Shown piece after piece: positions 12,834 to 20,139 of a stretch of DNA of 40,634 nucleotides. Under the pieces are notes generated by a model. That model was given only the letters and a program-made list of their open reading frames with translations, had not been told where the DNA came from and ran no database searches. Position numbers and translations under genes: made by a program. The stretch's first letter is position 1. Each line of letters starts with the position of its first letter. The stretch covers positions 1 to 40,634 of the forward strand of contig CAKRPJ010000022.1 of the NCBI GenBank assembly GCA_934376955.1, in the 5' to 3' direction. This DNA is from CAKRPJ01 sp934376955 (GTDB lineage Bacteria; Bacillota; Clostridia; Lachnospirales; Lachnospiraceae).

Positions 12834-13560
12834 CTGCCCGGTATGCCATGGCACCGGCTGGGAACTGTACACAGCAACAGTCCTAACTTACGGGGAACCG
12901 GAAGAGGCAATGTTTGCAAGACGCTGTACAAGATGCACAGATGCAAGACGGAGCGAGGACAACACAGGAGTTCCAGCGGAGTATCATGATGCAGACTTCA
13001 TGAAATTTGATTTCGCTGCATACAGGATTGACATGAGCAAACTAAAAACCCTGTGCACGGATATCCTGAAAAATTTTGACAGGTGGAATAAAGCCGGGAA
13101 AGGCTTATACCTCTGGAGCAAAACACCGGGAAGTGGGAAAACGTTCCTTGCCTGCTGCCTGGCAAAGTCCCTGATGATGAAATATGACATGCAGATGAGG
13201 TTTATCACAGCTGTGGACTACATAAACACAGTCGGAGACAGCTACAAGAGGGACAGGGGCGAAGCGGATCCCAGTGAAGTCTACCGGGAATGTAGATTAC
13301 TGGTATTGGACGATATCGGCGCACAGGCTGACAAGGACTGGCAGAGGCAGGAACTATTCCGCCTGATCAATAAGCGCATGGAAGACGGGAATATTACGAT
13401 CTACACGTCGAACATGAGCACAGACGGACTGAACGTGGATGCAAGGACCAGGGACCGGATCGTGAAGACCAGTGTGGAGTTACAAATGCCGGAAGAGAGC
13501 ATCCGGAAGAAAAAGGCCATGGGGGAACAGAGAGAGTTCCTTGCAGGGATAATCGGATAA
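12796..13560 (+). CDS. dnaC: DnaC/IstB-type helicase loader ATPase
   Basis: A 254-residue AAA+ protein. It starts with a zinc-finger-like CPVCHGTG (14-21) and CTRC (44-47). Next come Walker A SKTPGSGKTF (108-117), Walker B LLVLDDIG (168-175) and a sensor-1-like TIYTSNMS. It should load the replicative helicase at the phage origin together with the upstream initiator. ATG 12796, with AAGAAGGTG before it, is preferred over earlier in-frame TTG/ATG codons; the gene overlaps the initiator by 38 bp. Confidence 0.9.
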   Translation: MTQNQQIPSGYGDCPVCHGTGWELYTATVLTYGEPEEAMFARRCTRCTDARRSEDNTGVPAEYHDADFMKFDFAAYRIDMSKLKTLCTDILKNFDRWNKAGKGLYLWSKTPGSGKTFLACCLAKSLMMKYDMQMRFITAVDYINTVGDSYKRDRGEADPSEVYRECRLLVLDDIGAQADKDWQRQELFRLINKRMEDGNITIYTSNMSTDGLNVDARTRDRIVKTSVELQMPEESIRKKKAMGEQREFLAGIIG

Positions 13561-13572
13561 GAGGAAAAAGAT

Positions 13573-13959
13573 ATGAGTAACAAATTAAAAATAAAGCCGA
13601 AGAAGCGGAAACTTCCGCTGGCGCAGAACAATCAGGCTGCACAGGCGTTTGGAAGAACCATGCAGAATGCAAGTAGTCAGCTTAAAGAAATGGAAAAGAA
13701 AGCTTATGAAGACGGATTCAATACCGGAGAAGATTGGAGCAATACGATCAACACTGTCACAACCATGATGGCTCTGAGAAAGCTGTATGGTTTCTCTACG
13801 AAACGATTGCTTGATGTGGTAAGAACTGCCAATGAGTTTGTTGGGATGGCAAATGAGGGCAAAATGAGCGTTCTGAACATGATGTGTGATATCGAACAGA
13901 ACACAGATGTCAGATTCGATGAAAAGAATAAAAAACTGGTTAAGGAGATGGGAGTTTAA
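13573..13959 (+). CDS. Hypothetical phage early protein (128 aa)
   Basis: A 128-residue protein with a basic N-terminus (KLKIKPKKRKLPL), a coiled-coil-like middle (MQNASSQLKEMEKKAYEDGFNTGEDW) and a helical C-terminal part (MALRKLYGFSTKRLLDVVRTANEFVG). Similar proteins follow helicase loaders in Clostridia phages; function unknown. AGAGGAAAAAG precedes the ATG. Its stop overlaps the next start (TAATG). Confidence 0.65.
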   Translation: MSNKLKIKPKKRKLPLAQNNQAAQAFGRTMQNASSQLKEMEKKAYEDGFNTGEDWSNTINTVTTMMALRKLYGFSTKRLLDVVRTANEFVGMANEGKMSVLNMMCDIEQNTDVRFDEKNKKLVKEMGV

Positions 13960-14123
13960 TGGGGATTTGCAGATTAAGTTGTTCAAAACATCCAGGCAAG
14001 GAAATGGAATGCTGCATTTGTTGCGAAGAAGCAGAGTTTTGTAAAGATAAATGCGATGATATGGACAATTATGAATACGCAGAAGACTGTCCTGATTATC
14101 TGACAGAAAATAAATCAAAGTAA
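13959..14123 (+). CDS. Cysteine-rich small protein (54 aa)
   Basis: A 54-residue acidic protein with nine cysteines arranged as CRLSC, CCICC, CKDKC and a late single Cys. This suggests one or two zinc-binding knuckles. It starts at a TAATG overlap with the preceding gene and has GGAG a few bases before. It may be a metal-binding helper; no family is recognised. Confidence 0.6.
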   Translation: MGICRLSCSKHPGKEMECCICCEEAEFCKDKCDDMDNYEYAEDCPDYLTENKSK

Positions 14124-14178
14124 AAGAAAGGAGCCAGCCTCCGGCCGGGGCAAGGGTATACCGGGCTTCTTAGAGAAA

Positions 14179-15297
14179 ATGAAACAGGGAGTAAGTAAAG
14201 TATTTTTAGATAGACCAGCTTACGCTGATTTTGATTCACCACATAAATTTAACGCAATTCAGAGTATTGTAGGTAAACATCTTAAAGAACATCCGAATGC
14301 GGTGTGTTCGTATTCTGGCGGAGCTGACAGCGATATTATGATTGATATTATCGAAAAAGCAAGACACACATTCAATCTTCAGCCAGTGAAATATGTGTTT
14401 TTCAATACAGGACTTGAAATGAAAGCAACAAAGGACCATGTGAAGAGAACTGCTGAAAAATATGAAGTAGAGATACAGGAATGCAGACCTAAGATAAATA
14501 TCGTACAGGCATCAAGAAAATATGGGATTCCGTTCGTATCGAAGATCATGTCAGGAGGGTTATCTGACTGGCAAAGGAAAGAAATTCCACTATCTATTGC
14601 AGAGGAATACGATCAGGCAGAAGACAAAGCGGCAAAGCGTCAGGAACTGAGAGAAAGATATCCAAAATGCGAGAGTGTGATTAATTTCTTGTGCTGTTGT
14701 AATGCGGCCGGAGAACCTAGACCAAATATCCAGCTTGTGATCAATTCATCAAAATATATGCGCGACTTTATCGGAGAATATCCACCAGACTTCAAGATAA
14801 GCGCAAAATGCTGTGATTACTGTAAGAAACAGGTCGCTCATAACATCCAGAAAGATTATGAAATGGTAATTACTGGGGAGCGTAGAGACGAGGGAGGAAT
14901 GAGGTCAGTTCCAAGAAAAGACAACACGGCTCTGTGCTTTACTGAGACAGCTTCAGGGCAATTCAGACTTAGACCGCTATATTATGTTTCCGACAAAGAT
15001 AAAGCATGGTATAAGGAACGATACAGCATAAGATATTCAGATGCTTATGAAGTGTACGGATTGACCAGAACGGGATGCTGCGGTTGCCCAATATCATATA
15101 AAGCAGTAGAAGATCTGGACAAAATAAAGGCATTTGAACCGAATGTTGTAAAAGCAGCATGGAACATTTTCGGAAGAAGCTATATATATCGGATGAAATA
15201 TAACGAATATAAGAAAGCAAGAAGAGAACAGGAAATGGCGGAAGCATTTAAAGCTGATGTAATTGAAGGCCAGATGGACATCTATGATTTTATTTAA
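14179..15297 (+). CDS. PAPS reductase/PP-loop ATP pyrophosphatase-like protein
   Basis: A 372-residue enzyme of the phosphoadenosine-phosphosulfate-reductase-like superfamily. The PP-loop is CSYSGGADSD (43-52), followed by FFNTGLE (74-80) and ITGERRDEGGMRS (231-243). Cysteine groups (172-174, 211/212/215, 300/301/303) could hold an Fe-S cluster or zinc, as in DndC-like proteins. Phage members have been linked to DNA modification or sulfur/nucleotide chemistry, but the substrate here cannot be read from sequence. The ATG has a poor ribosome site; AAAGGAG lies about 45 bases upstream with a GC-rich segment between, so the start or its control is unusual. Confidence 0.8.
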   Translation: MKQGVSKVFLDRPAYADFDSPHKFNAIQSIVGKHLKEHPNAVCSYSGGADSDIMIDIIEKARHTFNLQPVKYVFFNTGLEMKATKDHVKRTAEKYEVEIQECRPKINIVQASRKYGIPFVSKIMSGGLSDWQRKEIPLSIAEEYDQAEDKAAKRQELRERYPKCESVINFLCCCNAAGEPRPNIQLVINSSKYMRDFIGEYPPDFKISAKCCDYCKKQVAHNIQKDYEMVITGERRDEGGMRSVPRKDNTALCFTETASGQFRLRPLYYVSDKDKAWYKERYSIRYSDAYEVYGLTRTGCCGCPISYKAVEDLDKIKAFEPNVVKAAWNIFGRSYIYRMKYNEYKKARREQEMAEAFKADVIEGQMDIYDFI

Positions 15298-15338
15298 TGA
15301 GTTGATCTGAATTTTAATGAGAAAGGTGGCGGAATTGA

Positions 15339-15746
15339 ATGAGAGAAATTCTTTTTAAGACAAGGCGGATTGATAATGGCAAATGGATTGAGGGATATTA
15401 TCAGAAAAGATATGACCTTTTAGGCAATGAAAGACATTTAATCTTACACGTAGATAGTCGTACAGTATGGGAGCTTGTGGAAATTAATCCAGAAACGCTC
15501 TGCCAGTTCACAGATCTGACCGACAAAAATGGAAACAAAATCTGGGAAAATGACATTTTGATGGCGCACTTGGACGAACCTTACCCTGAAGATGTGACAT
15601 ATGAAACTGTTGAATGGAACTTTGCCGGATGGGTAGGGAACGAAACTGATAGCACGGATAGAAAATATCTTGATGAGTTTGATCTGGAATATTTTGAAGT
15701 AGTTGGCAATATTTTCGACAATCCAGAGTTAGTGAAGGAGGGATAA
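15339..15746 (+). CDS. YopX-family protein
   Basis: A 135-residue protein with the YopX pattern. It has an N-terminal REILFKTRRIDNGKWIEGYY, a central ETLCQFTDLTDKNGNKIWENDIL and a C-terminal YFEVVGNIFDNPEL. YopX proteins are common in Firmicutes phages; the biological role is not established. AAAGGTGGCGG precedes the ATG. Confidence 0.9.
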   Translation: MREILFKTRRIDNGKWIEGYYQKRYDLLGNERHLILHVDSRTVWELVEINPETLCQFTDLTDKNGNKIWENDILMAHLDEPYPEDVTYETVEWNFAGWVGNETDSTDRKYLDEFDLEYFEVVGNIFDNPELVKEG

Positions 15747-15748
15747 GC

Positions 15749-15907
15749 ATGCAAAAGACATGTAAAAGTTGCAGAGAGAATGATTGCGGTCTCTGCGATC
15801 GCACAGGATTTCTGGTAGAAGATGATGATACTTGCGAAAAGTGGAAGGACAAGAATCCAACCGACTGGAGAGCAAGAATAATGAACACTTTTCTGGCCGG
15901 ACACTAA
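15749..15907 (+). CDS. Small cysteine-rich protein (52 aa)
   Basis: A 52-residue protein beginning MQKTCKSCRENDCGLCDRTG, with five cysteines overall (CxxC, then CGLC, then Cys29). This is a probable zinc-binding knuckle. It starts two bases after the YopX stop with GGAGGG before the ATG, and it ends in ARIMNTFLAGH. Small zinc-ribbon genes of this sort are common beside YopX in gut Clostridia phages; function unknown. Confidence 0.6.
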   Translation: MQKTCKSCRENDCGLCDRTGFLVEDDDTCEKWKDKNPTDWRARIMNTFLAGH

Positions 15908-15916
15908 GGGGGAAAA

Positions 15917-16180
15917 ATGATTCCGAAATTATATGAGGTGAGAGACAGATCAGGCGAACTGGTGCTAGAGAATGTAACGGCTGGAGAAATTAAAGAAGAG
16001 CTGCACTGTACAACTGCACAGGTCAATAATTCCAGAACAACAGGAGATTATATATTTAGAAAGTATAAAGTAAAAGAAGTAGATCGAAAACTAAGTAGAC
16101 GACTTGACCTAGCCTTGCTTCTGGAATTTGATTCTGTCCGCCTATGGTTTTTAGAAAGTAAGAAAGGTGGCAAGAAATGA
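15917..16180 (+). CDS. Hypothetical phage protein (87 aa)
   Basis: An 87-residue protein of unknown function. The N-terminal half (YEVRDRSGELVLENVTAGEIKEELHCTTAQVNNS...GDYIFRKYKVKEV) has the pattern of a small DNA-contacting or MerR-like fold, which is weak evidence. AAGGGGG lies before the ATG. Its stop overlaps the next ATG by 4 bases. Confidence 0.6.
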   Translation: MIPKLYEVRDRSGELVLENVTAGEIKEELHCTTAQVNNSRTTGDYIFRKYKVKEVDRKLSRRLDLALLLEFDSVRLWFLESKKGGKK

Positions 16181-16401
16181 ATAAGAGACAGAAAAAGAAG
16201 CTGTTCAGAAAGGTAATAGGCTCAAATCCACCAGAGGAGCTGATTTATACCAGCCTGGATTACCATATTCTTGTAGACAAGCCCTGGGGTGGACTGACAG
16301 CCTTGAAGAAGCGGGAAGCTACCAGAACAGTGGAATGTTTTAACCGTAATATCCGAAATAGAAACATCCAGATCAGAACGTCACGGAGGTATATCAGATG
16401 A
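16177..16401 (+). CDS. Hypothetical basic phage protein (74 aa)
   Basis: A 74-residue, strongly basic protein (RQKKKLFRKVIG, FNRNIRNRNIQIRTSRRYIR), possibly nucleic-acid binding by charge alone. It is coupled to neighbours by 4-base overlaps at both ends and has AAAGGTGG before the ATG. No family recognised. Confidence 0.6.
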   Translation: MNKRQKKKLFRKVIGSNPPEELIYTSLDYHILVDKPWGGLTALKKREATRTVECFNRNIRNRNIQIRTSRRYIR

Positions 16402-16580
16402 CAGGACGGAATAATGAAGGTTATCCGGATCCGACAGCCAGTAAGGCAATCCGTGCAGCAGACCGAATGCCTCAGCATACATATAGAGATTATTGCATAC
16501 TTAGAGCTATGGCATGTCGAATGGGATTAAAGATAACTGGGATAAAGGATATAAAATCCGGTAAAGAATGGAGCCAATGA
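16398..16580 (+). CDS. Hypothetical phage protein (60 aa)
   Basis: A 60-residue basic protein (MTGRNNEGYPDPTASKAIRAADRMPQ..., CRMGLKITGIKDIKSGKEW). Proteins with the same YPDPTA...AI opening are frequent just before the late regulator in Clostridia phages; function unknown. A good ACGGAGG site is inside the upstream gene. Confidence 0.6.
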   Translation: MTGRNNEGYPDPTASKAIRAADRMPQHTYRDYCILRAMACRMGLKITGIKDIKSGKEWSQ

Positions 16581-16586
16581 AAATAG

Positions 16587-16612
16587 GCCGGGAGCTGATA
16601 ATAGTTCCCGGC
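16587..16612 (+). promoter_or_regulatory. GC-rich hairpin before the late regulator
   Basis: GCCGGGAGC (16587-16595) pairs with GTTCCCGGC (16604-16612), 9 bp with one G-U and an 8-base loop. No U-run follows, so it may be an mRNA processing or stability element rather than a terminator. It stands between the early small genes and the sigma-like regulator. Confidence 0.5.
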
Positions 16613-16648
16613 TAAAAGCATGAAAAGAAGGAAAGGGGAGCGATACCG

Positions 16649-17083
16649 ATGGAAATGATAGAAACTACAATTCATGAAGAAAATGAGCAGAAGAAGGAAT
16701 ATCTGAAGTCTTATCGGCGGGCGATAAAGAGGGAGCAGGACATTCTGGATGAGATACAGCGGTTGAGGCTAGATAAGATGTTTCCATCGGTAGTCAATGA
16801 TGGAATGCCACACGGCAGCAGTCATTCAGATCTGTCTGATTACGCAGCTATTCTGGATGAACAGATAGACCTTCTGAAAGAGGAACGCTTGGAAAAAGTG
16901 AGATGCTACCAGAAGATTGAGAGACAGATCAGCCGGATGGAGAATGAGGATGAGCAGGAAGTGTTGAGACTACGGTACATACTTGGAATGAAATGGGAAG
17001 AAGTTGCTGTAAAGATGGGTTATAGCTGGAAACAGACACATAGGATCCATTCGTCCGCGCTCAAAAATTTCAAGATGACATAG
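16649..17083 (+). CDS. Sigma-70 region-4-like late transcription regulator (DUF1492/ArpU type)
   Basis: A 144-residue protein. A coiled helical N-terminal part (about 10-50) is followed by a C-terminal sigma region-4-like HTH (about 100-142: EQEVLRLRYILGMKWEEVAVKMGYSWKQTHRIHSSALKNF). Such proteins occupy this position in many Firmicutes phages, at the end of the early region and before the terminase, where they switch on late genes. GGGGAG precedes the ATG. The target late promoter should lie in 17084-17916 but I cannot identify it with confidence. Confidence 0.85.
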   Translation: MEMIETTIHEENEQKKEYLKSYRRAIKREQDILDEIQRLRLDKMFPSVVNDGMPHGSSHSDLSDYAAILDEQIDLLKEERLEKVRCYQKIERQISRMENEDEQEVLRLRYILGMKWEEVAVKMGYSWKQTHRIHSSALKNFKMT

Positions 17084-17162
17084 AATGACACACAACATCT
17101 GTGATATTATTACAATGAACTCAGTTGGAAAAGTTATCCAGAGTTCTCCTTCCCTTAGATGA

Positions 17163-17256
17163 CTGCCAGTACCCACCTGGCAGATCACCAGAACATCTCA
17201 CCGAGAGGGAGTGAGCGTGAGCCATGGAGCCGCAGGTTCGAATCCTGATGTTCTGA
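17163..17256 (+). ncRNA. tRNA-like structured element (degenerate)
   Basis: A perfect hairpin CTGCCAG/CTGGCAG (17163-17169/17177-17183) is followed by a 68-base tRNA-like stretch, 17189-17256. This has acceptor strands CAGAACA and TGTTCTG fully paired with discriminator A, a 4-bp D-like stem (TCAC/GTGA) and a T-arm CAGG-TTCGAAT-CCTG. The anticodon stem does not pair and the whole is short, so it is not a normal tRNA. The rest of the 277-base gap from 17084 to 17360 holds a further hairpin (AAAACGTTC/GGACGTTTT, about 17294-17324) and no gene. Confidence 0.45.
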
Positions 17257-17360
17257 TTTCTCATATGGAGAACTCCAAACTGCATACCCGTTTAAAACGT
17301 TCTGTAGAAATATGGGACGTTTTGTAATATAATAGAAATAAATGCAGGGAGGAAGTAGCA

Positions 17361-17825
17361 ATGGAAGAACTAGCCAAATTTTTAACATCCAAAATAGGGT
17401 ATACATTAGTCTTTATATTATGTATATTTGCACCTGGAAATTTATTTATTTTTATTTGGAATCAAGAATTATATTTAAAAATGGATATTATTAGGTTAAT
17501 AATGCTCTCGTTAATAATTCCGTGTATAGTATATACAATAAATTTTGGAATAATTATACTGAGTTTATTAATGGGTAACATTATATTCCAAGTAAAATCA
17601 GATATCAAAGAATGCTTGTCTATGGCAGCGATATTCACATTTATTGAAGTTAATGGCGCAAGTTTTGCAATATACAAGGGAAAGGAATTAGGTACTTTTA
17701 TGCCTGATTTGATAATATTTTCAATAAAGTGTTTTGCAATGCTTATGATAATTGATTTATTTATAGCTCCAATAATTGGAAAAATAGTTAAAGCCATAGC
17801 AAAACGTAAAAAAGTTAAGAAATAA
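17361..17825 (+). CDS. AT-rich membrane protein, probable moron
   Basis: A 154-residue hydrophobic protein with about four membrane segments (roughly 13-33, 42-72, 82-103, 115-140) and a Lys-rich tail (KAIAKRKKVKK). Its DNA is visibly much richer in A+T than all neighbours, and the gene stands alone between the late regulator and terminase with flanking structured spacers. This is the profile of a recently acquired moron; superinfection exclusion is a common role for such membrane proteins, but nothing specific is shown. GGGAGG precedes the ATG. A TATAAT at 17328-17333 may be part of its own promoter, without a clear -35 box. Confidence 0.65.
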   Translation: MEELAKFLTSKIGYTLVFILCIFAPGNLFIFIWNQELYLKMDIIRLIMLSLIIPCIVYTINFGIIILSLLMGNIIFQVKSDIKECLSMAAIFTFIEVNGASFAIYKGKELGTFMPDLIIFSIKCFAMLMIIDLFIAPIIGKIVKAIAKRKKVKK

Positions 17826-17916
17826 TATAATTGATAAGGAATGCGTTTATGAAAATAGCTTTGAGGAGACTATTTTTTCTATACTCAAAAACGAAACGAA
17901 TGAGAGGTGGTGAGGC

Positions 17917-18771
17917 TTGGCCAGAGCACCAGATAAAAGAATAGAAGAAGCCAGACAGTTATATCAGCAGGGAATGAAATTAGTTGAGATTGCAAGTCAA
18001 CTAAACCTGCCTGAAGGTACCGTCAGAAGATGGAAATGCACCCATAAATGGGATAGCGAACGTTCGGATAAAAATAGCGAGCGTTCGGAAAAGAAAAAAG
18101 TGAAGAAAAAGAAAGCTGCTGAGAGTGAAGTTGATCAGGTGATGGAGAATCCTGATCTAACCGATAAACAGCGGCTTTTTTGTATTTATTACATCCGGAG
18201 CTTTAATGCTACAAAGGCATATCAAAAAGCATACGGTGTAGATTATCCAACGGCAGCAGCAAACGGTCCAAGGATGCTAGGAAATGCTAGAGTAAAAAAA
18301 GAAATCCTAAATCTGAAGCAGGAACGTCTTAACAGAGAATTTCTTTCGGAGTCGGACATCTTCCAGAAATACATGGATATAGCTTTTGCAGACATCACTG
18401 ATTACATGACATTCGGTACGGAAGAGGTACCAGTCATGGCAATATATGGACCTGTGAAGATAAAGGATCCTGAGACCGGCGAAGAGAAGCAGCTTACAAA
18501 AATTGTGAACACAGTCCGGTTCAAGGATTCCGCCGAGGTGGACGGCACTATCCTGTCAGAAGTGAGACAGGGAAAAGACGGTGCCAGTATTAAGCTGCCT
18601 GACCGTATGAAAGCCTTGCAATGGCTGTCAGATCACATGGATATGGCAACAGAAGAGCAGAAAGCGAAGATTGCTCAGATAAAAGCCCAGACAGACAAGC
18701 TCACTGGTAACAATCAGGAAATTGAGGACTTGGACGATATAGAAGGTGAAATCTATGGCAACAGTCAGTAA
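17917..18771 (+). CDS. terS: Terminase small subunit
   Basis: A 284-residue protein. The N-terminal HTH (EEARQLYQQGMKLVEIASQLNLPEGTVRRWKCTHKWD, about 5-46) is followed by a Lys-rich linker. The Terminase_2-type domain is then visible (LTDKQRLFCIYYIRSFNATKAYQKAYGVDYPTAAANGPRMLGNARVKKEI, about 85-135), with an acidic C-terminal tail. It recognises packaging sites and stimulates the large subunit. The start is TTG with GAGGTGGTGAGG before it; no ATG fits better. It overlaps terL by 17 bp. Confidence 0.93.
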   Translation: MARAPDKRIEEARQLYQQGMKLVEIASQLNLPEGTVRRWKCTHKWDSERSDKNSERSEKKKVKKKKAAESEVDQVMENPDLTDKQRLFCIYYIRSFNATKAYQKAYGVDYPTAAANGPRMLGNARVKKEILNLKQERLNREFLSESDIFQKYMDIAFADITDYMTFGTEEVPVMAIYGPVKIKDPETGEEKQLTKIVNTVRFKDSAEVDGTILSEVRQGKDGASIKLPDRMKALQWLSDHMDMATEEQKAKIAQIKAQTDKLTGNNQEIEDLDDIEGEIYGNSQ

Positions 18772-20134
18772 TATCACCAGAAAGAAAACCATCCATTATC
18801 ACTTCGCGGAAAAACATAAGGAATATATCCGGAAGTGCCGGGAGTGTTCTTACAATGTAGCCGAGGGAGCTGTTCGAGCAGGAAAAACAGTTGATAATGT
18901 GTTTGCGTTTGCACATGAACTGAAGACCGCACCAGACAGAATCCACCTTGCAACAGGATCCACTACAGCCAATGCAAAGATGAATATAGGTGACTGTAAC
19001 GGAATGGGACTGGAATGGATCTTCCGCGGACAGAGTCACTGGGGAAAATACAAGAACAATGAAGCATTGTTTATCAAAGGACCAGCAACTGATAACAAAC
19101 AAAAGATAGTGATCTTTGCCGGAGGAGCAAAAGCGGATAGCTACAAGAAAATTCGTGGTAACTCTTATGGTATGTGGATTGCAACAGAGATCAATCTGCA
19201 TCATGACAATACCATCAAGGAAGCATTTAACCGTCAGCTTGCAGCCAAGAAACTAAAGGTATTCTGGGATCTGAACCCGGATAACCCAAGAGCTGCCATA
19301 TATGTAGATTACATAGACCGGTACCAGAAGCAACAGGAGGAAGGAGAGTTCCCAGGCGGCTATAACTATATGCACTGCACGATCTACGATAATATCAATA
19401 TCACTCCGGAGCGTCTGCATGAGATAGAGAGCCGGTACGACATTAACTCTATCTGGTATATGCGTGACATCAAAGGAATGCGCGTGGTAGCAAACGGTCT
19501 GATCTACCGCAGGTTTGCAGATGATATCAGTACCAAAAAGTTCAGTTTTGCCCTGAAAGAAAATCCAAAAGATCTGATGGAGATTGATCTTGGCATTGAC
19601 TTTGGAGGTTCCGGATCTGGACATTCTTTCACTGCAACAGCAATCACAAGAGGATACCAGAAGGTTATAGCATTGGCATCTGAATGGATTAACTGTAAAG
19701 ATGAGAATGGCAATTCCATAGAGATTGATCCAGAGATGCTTGGAATAATGTTCTGCAATTTCTGCCAGAAGATTTTGAGCAGATACGGATATATTACAGT
19801 CGTTTATGCTGACAGTGCGGAGCAGACTCTGATAGCCGGAATCCGCAGCAGTCTGAGAAAGAACGGTCTGGGGTGGATCAGAGTAGAGAATGCATTGAAA
19901 ACAGAAATTAATGATCGCATCAATGCCACATCAATACTGATGGCACAGGGGCGTTTTGTTTATGTAGATGGTGAATGTGACAGTCTTGTAAGCGCGCTGT
20001 GTACGGCAGTGTGGGATCCTAAAGAGTTAACAAAGAATGTTAGGCTTGATGATGGAACCAGTGATATTGACTCTTTAGACAGTTTTGAATATACATTTGA
20101 GCGGCAGATCAGCCAGCTCGTCAGATACGGGTGA
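18755..20134 (+). CDS. terL: Terminase large subunit
   Basis: A 459-residue packaging motor. The N-terminal ATPase domain has a Walker-A-like AEGAVRAGKT (36-45). FWDLNPDNPRAAIYVDY lies near the ATPase/nuclease junction, and the nuclease domain starts with MEIDLGIDFGGSGSGHSFTATA (about 270-290), with later acidic residues (VYADSAEQ). It cleaves and translocates DNA into proheads. ATG 18755 follows AAGGTG; an in-frame GTG three codons upstream is possible. Confidence 0.93.
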   Translation: MATVSNITRKKTIHYHFAEKHKEYIRKCRECSYNVAEGAVRAGKTVDNVFAFAHELKTAPDRIHLATGSTTANAKMNIGDCNGMGLEWIFRGQSHWGKYKNNEALFIKGPATDNKQKIVIFAGGAKADSYKKIRGNSYGMWIATEINLHHDNTIKEAFNRQLAAKKLKVFWDLNPDNPRAAIYVDYIDRYQKQQEEGEFPGGYNYMHCTIYDNINITPERLHEIESRYDINSIWYMRDIKGMRVVANGLIYRRFADDISTKKFSFALKENPKDLMEIDLGIDFGGSGSGHSFTATAITRGYQKVIALASEWINCKDENGNSIEIDPEMLGIMFCNFCQKILSRYGYITVVYADSAEQTLIAGIRSSLRKNGLGWIRVENALKTEINDRINATSILMAQGRFVYVDGECDSLVSALCTAVWDPKELTKNVRLDDGTSDIDSLDSFEYTFERQISQLVRYG

Positions 20135-20139
20135 TTAAT

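Noticed and set aside
17849..17944. Possible 31-residue ORF (MKIALRRLFF...) just before the terminase small subunit
   Set aside because: It overlaps the well-supported terS start out of frame, and its ribosome site is weak; probably chance.
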